NCBI RefSeq assembly: GCF_014212125.1
Contig: NZ_JACJVP010000001.1
Location: 418,548 to 482,547, forward strand
Length of the DNA: 64,000 nucleotides
Direction: 5' to 3'
From: Cohnella nanjingensis
GTDB taxonomy: Bacteria > Bacillota > Bacilli > Paenibacillales > Paenibacillaceae
The stretch's first letter is position 1, and each line of letters starts with the position of its first letter. Positions 25,419-34,271 of the stretch are shown here, piece after piece. The position numbers and the translations under genes were made by a program. The notes under the pieces are model-generated. The model ran no database searches and was not told where the DNA came from. It was given only the letters and a program-made list of their open reading frames with translations.

Positions 25419-26252
25419 TTATTTGATTCCGGAGAAGGTGATCCCCCGGATAAACGCCTTCTGAACGACGAAATACAAAACGATAATCGGCAGCGTGATC
25501 ATGGCGCTGGTCGCCATCATCAACTGCCATTCCGCGCCGTGCTGCGTTTTGAACGAGGACAGCCCGAGCATGAGCGTATACTGCGCCTCGTCCGACAGAT
25601 AGATGAGCGGTCCCTGGTAGTCCGTCCAGCTGCCGATAATCTGGAACAGCGCCACCGTCAGCAGGCCGGGCTTGCAGAGTGGCAGCATAATCTGCCCGTA
25701 GATCCGCAGCTCCGAAGCGCCGTCGATGCGTCCCGCATCCTCCAGCTCCTTGGGCAAGCCCATAAAAAATTGACGGAGCAAAAAAATATAGAACGGCGCC
25801 CCGAAAAAGGCCGGCAGCCATAGCGGAACGTTCGTCCCGACCCAGCCCAAATGCTTGAACACGATGAAGATCGGTATCATCGTCACCTGATAGGGGAGCA
25901 TCATGACGATCAGCGTAACGCCGAACAGCGGCTTCGAGCCCCTCCACGGAATGCGCGCTAAGCTATAAGCGACTAGCGGACAGGAGAACAGAATGCCGAT
26001 GGTCGCGAGCGCCGTTATGGTCATTGTATTGCCCAGATAGGTGAAGAACGGAAAATAGCTGATCGCATCCGGAAAGTTGCTCCACATCAGCGTGCTCGGA
26101 ATCCATTTCGGCGGCCAGAGGAACAGCTCGTCGTCCGGCTTCAGCGAGGTCGACAGGATCCACAGGAACGGCGACAGGAAAAAGATGCCGAACACCAGCA
26201 GAAAGAAATGAACGGCTGCGTTCTTGGTCATGCGGAGACTGCGGTTTCTCAT
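25419..26252 (-). CDS. carbohydrate ABC importer permease, MalG type
   Basis: The 277-residue membrane protein has six helices. Its EAA loop is PKELEDAGRIDGASELRIYGQIMLP and the partner motif IIGSWTDYQGPLIYL takes the place of AWNEF. It is the last gene of the operon and follows its partner permease by 6 bases. The motif set is close to MsmG/AraQ-type permeases. It forms the channel with the gene upstream; substrate unknown. Confidence 0.92.
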   Translation of the reverse strand: MRNRSLRMTKNAAVHFFLLVFGIFFLSPFLWILSTSLKPDDELFLWPPKWIPSTLMWSNFPDAISYFPFFTYLGNTMTITALATIGILFSCPLVAYSLARIPWRGSKPLFGVTLIVMMLPYQVTMIPIFIVFKHLGWVGTNVPLWLPAFFGAPFYIFLLRQFFMGLPKELEDAGRIDGASELRIYGQIMLPLCKPGLLTVALFQIIGSWTDYQGPLIYLSDEAQYTLMLGLSSFKTQHGAEWQLMMATSAMITLPIIVLYFVVQKAFIRGITFSGIK

Positions 26253-26258
26253 CGTTCC

Positions 26259-27209
26259 TCATTCCTTCCCCTGGTAGTGCACCCAGCGTTTTTGCGTGAC
26301 GAAGATCAGAATCGTCAGGACGAGCACGATCAGGAACAGGATCCACGCCATTGCGGAAGCGTAGCCCATCTTCAAGTACAGGAATGCATTCTGATATAGA
26401 TACATCACGTAAAACATGAGAGAGTCGGCGGGCGAGCCCGTTCCGTTCGTCAACGTGTACGGCAGGACGAAGTTCTGCATCGTGCCGATGACGCCCATGA
26501 TCAGGTTGAAGAAGATAACCGGCGTCATGAGAGGCAGCGTAATATGCCTGAGCTTGCGCATCGTGTTCGCACCGTCGACGTCCGCGGCGTCGTAATAATC
26601 CTGGGGAATATCCTGCAGTCCGGCCAAATAGATAATGATGGCCTGGCCGACTCCCCATAAGCTCATGAGAATCAGCGAAGGTTTGGACCAACGCTCGTCG
26701 CCCAGCCAAGGGGGACCGGAGATCCCGATCTGCTCCAGCCAATAATTGACGAGCCCGAACTGCGGATTAAGGAGCCACAGCCAGATGATCGTCGTCGCGA
26801 CGGCGGGTACGAGGCTGGGGATAAAAAACAGCGTCCGGTAGACGCCCTGCCCCCGTATCTTCGTATTCAGCAAGAGCGCGAGCCCGACGCCGACGGCGAT
26901 GTTGAGCGGCACGGAAATAAACGTATAGTAAAGCGTGTTGTATATGCTGATTCGGAACGTGCTGTCCCCCATCAACTCTTTGTAGTTGCCGAGCCCGACC
27001 CACTGCCCCGAATCCAGAATGCTGTAGCTTGTGAAGCTGTAATAAATGGACATGAGGAGCGGATAAGCGCTGAACAGCAGGATGCCCAGTATCCATGGCA
27101 AAGCGAACAAAACGCCGTACAGCGTCATTTTTTTCTTGTACGAAGAGGACTTCGGCTTCTTTTCCGGCAAGACCTTCAGCGTCGTTCCCGCATTTTCGCT
27201 CGCGGCCAT
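26259..27209 (-). CDS. carbohydrate ABC importer permease, MalF type
   Basis: The protein of 316 residues has a cytoplasmic tail of about 25 residues (VLPEKKPKSSSYKKKM) and six helices. Its EAA loop is QDYYDAADVDGANTMRKLRHITLP. The start at 27209 (MAASENAG) is supported by GGGAGGA; the frame to 27266 has no such site. The binding-protein gene ends 95 bases upstream. It is part of the third importer of the window. Confidence 0.92.
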   Translation of the reverse strand: MAASENAGTTLKVLPEKKPKSSSYKKKMTLYGVLFALPWILGILLFSAYPLLMSIYYSFTSYSILDSGQWVGLGNYKELMGDSTFRISIYNTLYYTFISVPLNIAVGVGLALLLNTKIRGQGVYRTLFFIPSLVPAVATTIIWLWLLNPQFGLVNYWLEQIGISGPPWLGDERWSKPSLILMSLWGVGQAIIIYLAGLQDIPQDYYDAADVDGANTMRKLRHITLPLMTPVIFFNLIMGVIGTMQNFVLPYTLTNGTGSPADSLMFYVMYLYQNAFLYLKMGYASAMAWILFLIVLVLTILIFVTQKRWVHYQGKE

Positions 27210-27303
27210 TTGAATCGATCCTCCCGGTTGGAAAGGCGCCTCCGGCTGAAGCCGAAAGGCTCGCACGCTGTGATCCGCTGATGCCGCAGGCGCCTTTACC
27301 GTT

Positions 27304-28638
27304 TTATTTCGTTATTTTCGACAGTTCGTTATCGATGTTCTTCTTCACTTCGTCGAGCAGCGCCTGCGGCTCGCCCTTGCCGTTAATGGCCAAGTCCTGC
27401 ACCCGGAACAATTCGTCCCACATCTTCTGTCCGACCGGCGTAACCGGACGGAACTTGGCGTTCGGCATCAGGTCGAGAAACACCTTCAAATTCGGGTTTT
27501 CGTCCATCTTCAGCTCGCTGTTTACCCGCGGCATCGCCGTAATGTCGTTGCCCGCGGTCGGACGCTTGGCCCATAGCAGCGTTCCGTCATAGCCGGCGAT
27601 GAATTTCATCAGCGTCCACGCCGCTTCCTTGTGCTTCGCGCCTTTCGGCATGACGTAGGAGAAGCCGCCGGACCAGGTCGTCGGCTCGTGACCGTCCGGC
27701 GCGGGGACCGGGATGACGCCCCATTCGAACTGGGGCTTCGTTTTCGCCAGATCGTTCAAGATCCAGTTGCCGTCGACGATGAAGCCCACCTTGCCCGTCC
27801 AGAACGGATTGAGCCCGGTCTGGCCCATCGCGTTCGAGAAGCTCGACAGGTTGGCGATATTATATTTCTTCGCGTATCCGGCCATCCATTCCAACGCTTT
27901 GACGTTCTGCGGATCGTTCAGCGTCAGTTGTCCGTTGTCTTCGAATTTCCCGCCCCAGTTCCAGGAGTAGGTGTATATAGAGCCTTGGCTCATCCACGGG
28001 ATAAAGCCGACCCGATCGTATTTCCCGTTGCCGCCTTTTTTGAAGATTTGCTCCGCCATCCGGTCCAATTCACTGATCGTGGTCGGCGGCTTATTCGGAT
28101 CGAGCCCCGCTTCCTTAAACAGCGTTTTATTGTAATACATCGCCCGGTCGTCCGTCCCCCACGGCAAGGCATACGTCTTATCGTTATAGTTGGCTTCCGC
28201 CCAAACCGCGGGATAATAATCGTCTTTGTTGATGCTATCCCGCTCGACCAGGGAAGTTAGATCCTCGAGCGAACCTTTCGCGGCCCAGGATCCGACCATG
28301 AAGCGGTCGAGCTGCGCCACGTCCGGCGGATTCCCTCCCGCAATCGAGGTGAGAAGCTTGTCCGTGCCTTCGACATACGTCATTTTCACTTTAATGTTCG
28401 GATATTTCTTTTCGAACTCGTCGATCACGTATTTCTGGAAATCTTTCTTGAAATCGCCGCCCCAGTTCACCCAAAAGTTGACGGTCTCCTCCTTATCGCC
28501 GCCGACGACGTTCCCGGAATCGGTTGGGCTTCCGTTCGCCGCGTCGGTGCCGGCGCTTCCGCTGCTGCAGCCCGTCATGGCGATGACGGACGCCAGGGTT
28601 ACGGCAGCAAGGCTAACAATCAAATTCCGTTTTGTCAT
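27304..28638 (-). CDS. extracellular sugar-binding lipoprotein (family 1)
   Basis: The 444-residue protein has a lipoprotein signal peptide ending in the lipobox AMTGC (Cys24) and a short Gly/Ser/Thr linker. The domain is of the family 1 binding-protein type: VNFWVNWGGDF, NIKVKMTYVEG, PDVAQLDRFMVGSWA, ALPWGTDDRAMYYNKTLFKEAGL. It has a GGGAGG ribosome binding site. It is encoded between the sensor kinase (99 bases upstream) and the two permeases. Its proximity to YesM/YesN suggests that the two-component system senses the same sugar or its precursor. Ligand unknown. Confidence 0.92.
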   Translation of the reverse strand: MTKRNLIVSLAAVTLASVIAMTGCSSGSAGTDAANGSPTDSGNVVGGDKEETVNFWVNWGGDFKKDFQKYVIDEFEKKYPNIKVKMTYVEGTDKLLTSIAGGNPPDVAQLDRFMVGSWAAKGSLEDLTSLVERDSINKDDYYPAVWAEANYNDKTYALPWGTDDRAMYYNKTLFKEAGLDPNKPPTTISELDRMAEQIFKKGGNGKYDRVGFIPWMSQGSIYTYSWNWGGKFEDNGQLTLNDPQNVKALEWMAGYAKKYNIANLSSFSNAMGQTGLNPFWTGKVGFIVDGNWILNDLAKTKPQFEWGVIPVPAPDGHEPTTWSGGFSYVMPKGAKHKEAAWTLMKFIAGYDGTLLWAKRPTAGNDITAMPRVNSELKMDENPNLKVFLDLMPNAKFRPVTPVGQKMWDELFRVQDLAINGKGEPQALLDEVKKNIDNELSKITK

Positions 28639-28737
28639 AGGGAGCCTCCCTTGAAATTGGTTGATTCTCCTTAATAGTAAGCGTGTTCAATTGGGATGTG
28701 AGGGAGGTCGATTTTGTTTTTACCATGCTCCTTTTTG

Positions 28738-30522
28738 TTATTTTTGCGATTCTACGAACGGCAGCAGCATCGTTACGCGCGTTCCCGCTCCCCACTCGCT
28801 TTCGATTTCCAGACCGTACTCTTGCCCATAGGTGAGTTTCAGGAGCGAGCTGATGTTCTTCATCGCGAAATTACTCCCCGCCCGAATCGACTCGTGCTCC
28901 CGCAGCACCTCGCGAATTTCGTTCAGTTGATTCGGCCGCATGCCCACGCCGTCATCGGTGACGACGAATTGCAGCCGGTCCCCCGACCGCTTCCACGCGA
29001 CGTCCACGCGTCCGCTCCCCTTCTTCTTCTCGATCCCGTGGAAGATCGCATTCTCCACGATCGGTTGAAACGCGAATTTCAGCACTTCGCAATGCAGCAG
29101 TTCGCGGTCGGCGGTTAAGGACCAGGCGATGCGATCTCCGAACCGGATCTTCTGAATCTCGAAATAGTGCTCGATCATGGCGATCGTCTCGCCGACCTTC
29201 ACGAATTCCCTGCCTTCGCTCAGATTGATCCGAAAATAGCTGGAAAGCGAAAAAATCATCGTGCTGATTTCATTCACTTTATGAATCTTCGAGATCCAGT
29301 GAATGGAATCAAGCGTGTTGTACAAGAAATGCGCATTGATTTGGGAGGCGAACATCTTCAGCTGCAGCTCTTTTTGCAGCAGCTGCTGAATGTACAGCTC
29401 GTCGATTAGCCCTTTGATTCTGGCGATCATCGTATTGAACCCGCGCGACAACAGGCCGAACTCGTCCTTTCGGTTCGCGAGAATTTGAATATCGAAATTC
29501 CCGTTTCTCGCTTCCTGCATGCCTTGAAGCAGACGCTTCACCGGCATGTTCATTTGCCACGCCGCGAACAAGGCGTAGCCAAGCGCGACGGCCATGAAGC
29601 CGGCGGCCAAGTAGAACGTAAACCAGCCCAGCACCTTCGATTCGCGTAAGAGCGCATGCGCGGGAATGAGCCCGACGAGATTCCAGCCGTTCGAGAGCCG
29701 GGTATGCGTCACCATCGTTCGTTCCTCGCCGATTTTCTTCATTTCGAAGGAGGTCGTCCGATCGGACAAAGTGAATGGTATCGTTTCCAGAAGGCGGCTT
29801 TCATCCCGCTCTCCGATAATCTGATGGCGCTCGTCGACGATCATGGAGCTGCCGACCTCGCCGAGATTGATTTGCGACAGTATGGTCGCCGGATCGATCT
29901 CGATCAGCATGACGCCGATGATCTGGTTCAAATTGTTCATGTCCTTGATCGCTCGGCCGAAGCAGAATACCGGTCCCTGCCACCTCTCGTCCGCCCATGG
30001 CTTCGGGACGAGCGAATGCCGCATCCCGAACCAGACGACCTTGCCTTCGCCTTGGACGATGTCGCGGTACCACTCCGTCGAACGCAAGGCATCCGTCGCG
30101 CTGGGAATCGGGGCATAACCCGTGGCGTACTTATACGAATTCGCCTCCTCGCCGAATAGATAGAGATTGATGAGATCGTTTTTGGAATTGAGCATATTGG
30201 CGATAAACTCGCCGATGTCCTTGTTCGTCGCCTCCCGGTCGTAGTTGTCCGTGAAATCGTCCTTAATGCCTTGTTGGAGCTTCTTGCTCCCCAGCAGATA
30301 AAAGGATCTCGTGCTGTATTCCTCCATGATGAGATCGAGACGCTCGCCAGATTGCTGAATCGTCTGCTGCGTGATGGAGCCGACCTTGTCCTGGATGATG
30401 CGGGTCGATTTGTCGTAGAAATAATAACCCATCATTGCGATACAGACGGAGATGCCCACGAAGCATAGCAGAAACAAGCGGTGCCCTACGGAGGTCCATT
30501 GAAACTTCGGCAGCCATTTCAT
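28738..30522 (-). CDS. sensor histidine kinase of the YesM type
   Basis: The 594-residue protein has an N-terminal membrane helix (HRLFLLCFVGISVCIAMMGYY), an extracellular sensing domain of about 250 residues, a second helix near 290 (FTFYLAAGFMAVALGYALFA) and a HAMP domain. It then has the His_kinase domain with the phospho-accepting His in QINAHFLYNTLDSI. The ATPase domain carries FQPIVENAIFHGI (N box) and VTDDGVGM. This set-up is typical of the YesM/LytS-type kinases that govern carbohydrate uptake in Bacillus and Paenibacillus. It follows the response regulator gene by 15 bases. The extracellular signal is probably the sugar or the loaded binding protein. Confidence 0.93.
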   Translation of the reverse strand: MKWLPKFQWTSVGHRLFLLCFVGISVCIAMMGYYFYDKSTRIIQDKVGSITQQTIQQSGERLDLIMEEYSTRSFYLLGSKKLQQGIKDDFTDNYDREATNKDIGEFIANMLNSKNDLINLYLFGEEANSYKYATGYAPIPSATDALRSTEWYRDIVQGEGKVVWFGMRHSLVPKPWADERWQGPVFCFGRAIKDMNNLNQIIGVMLIEIDPATILSQINLGEVGSSMIVDERHQIIGERDESRLLETIPFTLSDRTTSFEMKKIGEERTMVTHTRLSNGWNLVGLIPAHALLRESKVLGWFTFYLAAGFMAVALGYALFAAWQMNMPVKRLLQGMQEARNGNFDIQILANRKDEFGLLSRGFNTMIARIKGLIDELYIQQLLQKELQLKMFASQINAHFLYNTLDSIHWISKIHKVNEISTMIFSLSSYFRINLSEGREFVKVGETIAMIEHYFEIQKIRFGDRIAWSLTADRELLHCEVLKFAFQPIVENAIFHGIEKKKGSGRVDVAWKRSGDRLQFVVTDDGVGMRPNQLNEIREVLREHESIRAGSNFAMKNISSLLKLTYGQEYGLEIESEWGAGTRVTMLLPFVESQK

Positions 30523-30537
30523 GTCCGGGTCCCCTTC

Positions 30538-32154
30538 TCATATGCCGTAATCCCGATATTGCATCGGGGTCAAACCTTCGAATTCCTTGAATATTTTCGT
30601 GAAATGGCGGATATCGTTATAGCCGACTTGGCCGGCGATTTCATAGATTTTGAGCGGCGTTTCCTTCAGCAGCCTTTTCGCGGCTTCGATGCGCGAACGA
30701 AGGACGTATTTGCTGAACGTTTCTCCCATTTCCTCATGAAAAACCTTGCTGAAGTACGAATGATTCAAATAGAGGTGCGCCGCAACGTCATTCATCGTCA
30801 CCGTGTGATCCCGATTGCTCTCGATGTACTGAAGCGCGCGCTCGACGATCCATTTGCGGCTGCGGGACGGACGATCGTCCTGCAGCGCGCGCGACACCGT
30901 CTCCAGCAGAACGTCTGCGAACGCTTCCAAGGAGCATGGCGGCAGGTCCAGCGTGACGGTTGAATCGGTTTGTTTTCGACGATGGAACGCATCGCTTTTT
31001 TGATTGACGTTCTCAAAGAGCAGCTTCAGTCCTCTGCGGATCGTCAGAGGCAGGCATTTGTTTTGATGCGCGTACATATGCTCGGCAAGCTCCCGAACCA
31101 GCTGCTCGAGCAGTTTGAGATCGCCGACGTTCATCGCGGACACGAACCGGCGGTCCCAAGCGGCAGGACCGTAATAGGGGATATCGGCCTGCAGTGCGGA
31201 CGCAAGACGCTTGGCGTCGCACAAGCTTCCCCCTCCATCGTAAAACCAGAATGCGGCCGCCTGCAGCGCCTCCTCGAACATCTCGGACAGCCCGTTCAGA
31301 TGCGCTTCCCCGGAATAACCGATGCTGATTCGCACGCCGAGCATTAGACCCGCTTGGTCGATCAGCCGCGGCAGGTCGGAGACAATCGCCGGCTCCTGCC
31401 TGCCATGCGGATCGCTCTCCGAGTGAAGCATCGCCAACTCCGCTTCTCCGGCGGTCGTCTGATGGTGAACCGGGAATGCCACGGCCGGCCCGAATCGCCT
31501 GCCTGTTTCTTCGAGCATATTGCAGAGCGCGTACAGAATAAGCGCGCGATCCCGGTCGGTTTCCGCTTTCCGACCCCAATCCACGATCTTCACCGCGAAC
31601 GTGCGGGTTCGAGTCGGATGGAGGTCGATTTGCAAAGTTTTCATTTGCTCGGCGATCCAACCGGGCGAGTATGGCTCCTTCCTCAGCAGGATCATCTCGA
31701 ACAGTCGCTGCCGGGCGAGGAACAGCGTTTCGCGCGCAGACCGGATGAGCCCATGAAGCTCGGATTCCGCTTGCCGCTTGTGCTTCAGCTCTTGCACGCA
31801 GCGCCGAATGACGCCCAGCAAATTATGCTCGTGAATCGGTTTGAGCACATAGTCGAACGCTCCGTTCTTAAGCGCGTTTCTCGCATATTCGAAATCGCTG
31901 TAACCGCTCATGATGATCACTTTCGAATCCACCTTCTGATCCCGCAAGTTTTTCAGGAACGTAATGCCGTCCATCCCGGGCATGACGATATCCGTAATGA
32001 CGATATCCGGCGAATGACGCGCTAGGATACGCATGGCCTCTTCCCCGTCCGAAGCCTCGCCCGTCAATCGGATGCCTTCCGTCGTCCAGTCGATCGTTTC
32101 GCAGATTCCTCGCCGAATCCAACGCTCGTCCTCCACGACCAATAAGGAAAACAA
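30538..32154 (-). CDS. response regulator of the YesN type (REC + AraC DNA-binding)
   Basis: The protein of about 538 residues starts with a receiver domain (SLLVVEDERWIRRGI, phospho-Asp in VITDIVMPGMDG, then KVIIMSGYSDFEYA and LKPI). The C-terminal AraC-type double helix-turn-helix contains VTMNDVAAHLYLNHSYFSKVFHEEMG and the end FKEFEGLTPMQYRDYG. The spacer of some 300 residues is usual in YesN proteins. I prefer the TTG at 32154, with AAAGGGTG six bases upstream, over the GTG at 32163, where the spacing would be too short. It heads the operon RR, kinase, binding protein, two permeases, and probably activates it. Confidence 0.92.
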   Translation of the reverse strand: MFSLLVVEDERWIRRGICETIDWTTEGIRLTGEASDGEEAMRILARHSPDIVITDIVMPGMDGITFLKNLRDQKVDSKVIIMSGYSDFEYARNALKNGAFDYVLKPIHEHNLLGVIRRCVQELKHKRQAESELHGLIRSARETLFLARQRLFEMILLRKEPYSPGWIAEQMKTLQIDLHPTRTRTFAVKIVDWGRKAETDRDRALILYALCNMLEETGRRFGPAVAFPVHHQTTAGEAELAMLHSESDPHGRQEPAIVSDLPRLIDQAGLMLGVRISIGYSGEAHLNGLSEMFEEALQAAAFWFYDGGGSLCDAKRLASALQADIPYYGPAAWDRRFVSAMNVGDLKLLEQLVRELAEHMYAHQNKCLPLTIRRGLKLLFENVNQKSDAFHRRKQTDSTVTLDLPPCSLEAFADVLLETVSRALQDDRPSRSRKWIVERALQYIESNRDHTVTMNDVAAHLYLNHSYFSKVFHEEMGETFSKYVLRSRIEAAKRLLKETPLKIYEIAGQVGYNDIRHFTKIFKEFEGLTPMQYRDYGI

Positions 32155-32461
32155 AACGATCACCCTTTCTTTGTATGCGTTTTCATTTCAAGTTAGGCGG
32201 ACTGATTGCTTTATTTTCACCCCCTTTGTCGTTCGGAATTCCGGGTTTCCGTCTCGGATGTATCCAATAATTTAGCATAATCTCAGTGGAATCCGCATTA
32301 TAAAAATGGTATATCCAGGACTACAAAATTGCGACATTACTCCTCTCATTCATGCGCCAGTGCGCGTAGTTAGATTCCACTGGTCATCGGGCTTGTCCCG
32401 CTCGCATGCGACCGAACGTCAAAAACGCCGGATCGCTCCGGCGTCTGACGCGTATCCTCTA
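32155..32461. other. intergenic region without a recognisable gene
   Basis: This stretch of about 300 bases separates the divergent YesN operon and the transglutaminase-like gene. It is AT-rich compared with the surroundings. It must contain the YesN promoter, but no clear -35/-10 pair on the minus strand convinced me. The one clear structure is the hairpin at 32425-32444. Confidence 0.6.
32425..32444 (-). terminator. orphan hairpin with minus-strand T-run
   Basis: ACGCCGGA and TCCGGCGT form an 8-bp stem with a TCGC loop, followed on the minus strand by TTTTTGAC. No minus-strand gene ends just upstream. It lies 22 bases upstream of the promoter of the transglutaminase-like gene and may shield the YesN operon from antisense transcription. 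Confidence 0.5.
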
Positions 32462-32490
32462 TTGTATTTATATACATTATAATGCATAAT
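32462..32490 (+). promoter_or_regulatory. sigma-A promoter for the transglutaminase-like gene
   Basis: TTGTAT and CATAAT are separated by exactly 17 bases, 45 bases upstream of the start codon. The region is very AT-rich. Confidence 0.55.
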
Positions 32491-32534
32491 AATCGATATC
32501 TATTCCGTCGTTAAGCTACGTAGGGGGAAATGAG

Positions 32535-33143
32535 ATGAATTGGATATGCGAGTCCCAAGCTTTCGGCGATTATTTGGAAGAGAGCGAAGAAGTGGATTAT
32601 ACCCATCCTCTGATAACGGCCAAAGCAGCCGAGCTGTACAGCCCATCGGCAAATGAAACGGCATATGTGAAGTCCGCGTTCGAATATGTTCGCGACCGCA
32701 TCTCTCATTCCTGGGATATTCAAAGTTCGCGCATTACGCGCAAAGCTTCCGAAGTTCTGTTCTTCCGGGAAGGCATTTGCTATGCCAAATCGAATCTTTT
32801 GTGCGCGCTGTTAAGACGGCAAGGGATCCCGGCTGGATTCTGCTATCAACGGCTGACTTTGGGAGATACGCCGGATACCGGCTATGTGATCCATGCGTTA
32901 AATGCCGTTTATCTCAAGTCGATTTCCAAATGGATTCGCTTAGATGCGCGCGGAAATAAATGTGGCGTCGATGCCCAGTTCTCCTTGCAAGAAGAAAAGT
33001 TGGCCTTCCCCATTCGCAAACGATACGAAGAAATGGATTACCCCGTCATTTACAAAACGCCCCACGCCAAAACGATGGATGCATTGCTTCGACATTCCGA
33101 TGGTTTGAAAATGTACCTTCACGGTTTGCCTTCCGAATTATAA
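32535..33143 (+). CDS. transglutaminase-like superfamily protein
   Basis: The 202-residue protein has the Cys-His-Asp triad of the transglutaminase-like fold: Cys82 in REGICYAKSNLLCALLR, His120 in YVIHALNAVYL and Asp137 in WIRLDARGNK. This is the arrangement of the short stand-alone proteins found in many Bacillales, which may be proteases, amidases or transferases of unknown substrate. No signal peptide is visible, so it should be cytoplasmic. The start ATG is preceded by GTAGGGGG. The gene is monocistronic: its own promoter lies in front and a hairpin directly behind. Confidence 0.88.
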   Translation: MNWICESQAFGDYLEESEEVDYTHPLITAKAAELYSPSANETAYVKSAFEYVRDRISHSWDIQSSRITRKASEVLFFREGICYAKSNLLCALLRRQGIPAGFCYQRLTLGDTPDTGYVIHALNAVYLKSISKWIRLDARGNKCGVDAQFSLQEEKLAFPIRKRYEEMDYPVIYKTPHAKTMDALLRHSDGLKMYLHGLPSEL

Positions 33144-33147
33144 CTGC

Positions 33148-33176
33148 AAGGAAGCCGCGCGATTCGCGGCTTCCTT
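33148..33176 (+). terminator. terminator of the transglutaminase-like gene
   Basis: AAGGAAGCCGCG and CGCGGCTTCCTT form a perfect 12-bp stem with a five-base loop, starting 4 bases behind the stop codon. The T-run is only the CTT at the end. The following bases 33177-33325 show no gene. Confidence 0.75.
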
Positions 33177-33325
33177 AGGCATGGCCGAATGGAACATCGG
33201 TTGTTAGGCTGGGATCGCGCTCTCTTGGTCTGTCCTGTGTGCTTTTCAGATGTATTCTCATCAGGATCTCTCCTGTTTGACAAGAAAAAAGTGATTCCTC
33301 ATAGCGGGAGATAAGTTAATTTGGA

Positions 33326-34168
33326 TTAACTGTTTACAATTTCCCCTCCATTCACGTGTAGAATTTGCCCTGATATGTATGATGCATCATCAGAGGCCAA
33401 GAATACATATGCAGGTGCTACCTCGAACGGTTGACCGGCTCGTTTCATGGGAACATTGTCTCCAAAAGTGACAATCTGTTCCGGAGGTAGGGAAGATGGA
33501 ATTAATGGAGTCCAGATTGGTCCTGGGGCCACACCATTGACTCGAATCCCTTGCGATACCAGTGATAGTGACAGCGAACGTGTAAATGAAACAATGGCTC
33601 CGTTTGATGATGAGTAGTCAATTGCCTCATGCTCTCCCTGATAGGCACTAACGGATGTTGTATTTATGATTGAGCTCCCTGAGTTCATGTATGGCAGAGC
33701 AGCTCTCGTCAAAATAAACTGCGAAAAAACATTTGTGTGAAAAGTATTTGCTCGCTGCTTCGAATCTACATCTAGTAGACTTTTCCTTATGTACAATACA
33801 CCGGCATTGTTCACGAGAATGTCAATACGGCCAAATTGGTGAATCGTTCGCATTACAGCTTGTTGGCAGGGTTGCTCATATCCAATATCGCCTAGGATGG
33901 TCATGCACCGACGCCCGTACTGATTGACGTAGAACTTTTTCTCTTGTGCATCGCTGTGTTCATCTAGGTATGAGATTGCTATGTCTGCGCCCTCTTTTGC
34001 GAAGGCGACAGCGACAGCTCTCCCAATTCCACTATCCCCACCAGTTATGAGGGCTACCTTATTCATAAGTTTACCGGCCGGTTTGTAGTTGGGGTTATCA
34101 AATATAGGTCGGGGTGTCATGATTGATTCGATGCCGGGTTTGCTTTGTTGCTGAGGCGGGAAACCCAT
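33326..34168 (-). CDS. short-chain dehydrogenase with altered catalytic lysine
   Basis: The protein of 280 residues belongs to the SDR group of general-stress oxidoreductases (YhdF/YdaD-like), which have an N-terminal extension of about 35 residues (QQQSKPGIES). The cofactor motif TGGDSGIG (42-49) and NNAG (120-123) are intact. Ser172 and Tyr185 of the catalytic triad are present. The Lys expected at Tyr+4, residue 189, is an Asn: the codons read Tyr-Ser-Ser-Ser-Asn-Gly-Ala-Ile. Family members have Lys here. The start at 34168 has AAGGAG at good spacing. Base composition is visibly more AT-rich than in the neighbours, which suggests acquisition from elsewhere. It is flanked by unrelated genes. 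Activity is doubtful. Confidence 0.85.
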   Translation of the reverse strand: MGFPPQQQSKPGIESIMTPRPIFDNPNYKPAGKLMNKVALITGGDSGIGRAVAVAFAKEGADIAISYLDEHSDAQEKKFYVNQYGRRCMTILGDIGYEQPCQQAVMRTIHQFGRIDILVNNAGVLYIRKSLLDVDSKQRANTFHTNVFSQFILTRAALPYMNSGSSIINTTSVSAYQGEHEAIDYSSSNGAIVSFTRSLSLSLVSQGIRVNGVAPGPIWTPLIPSSLPPEQIVTFGDNVPMKRAGQPFEVAPAYVFLASDDASYISGQILHVNGGEIVNS

Positions 34169-34271
34169 AAACCACACTCCTTTCGGCATACTCCTCCATT
34201 GTATTAAATTCTCGTGAAATACTCGCCCCCGCAAGGGTATCCCAATTGCTGGAATAGTTTGACTGGCAGTT

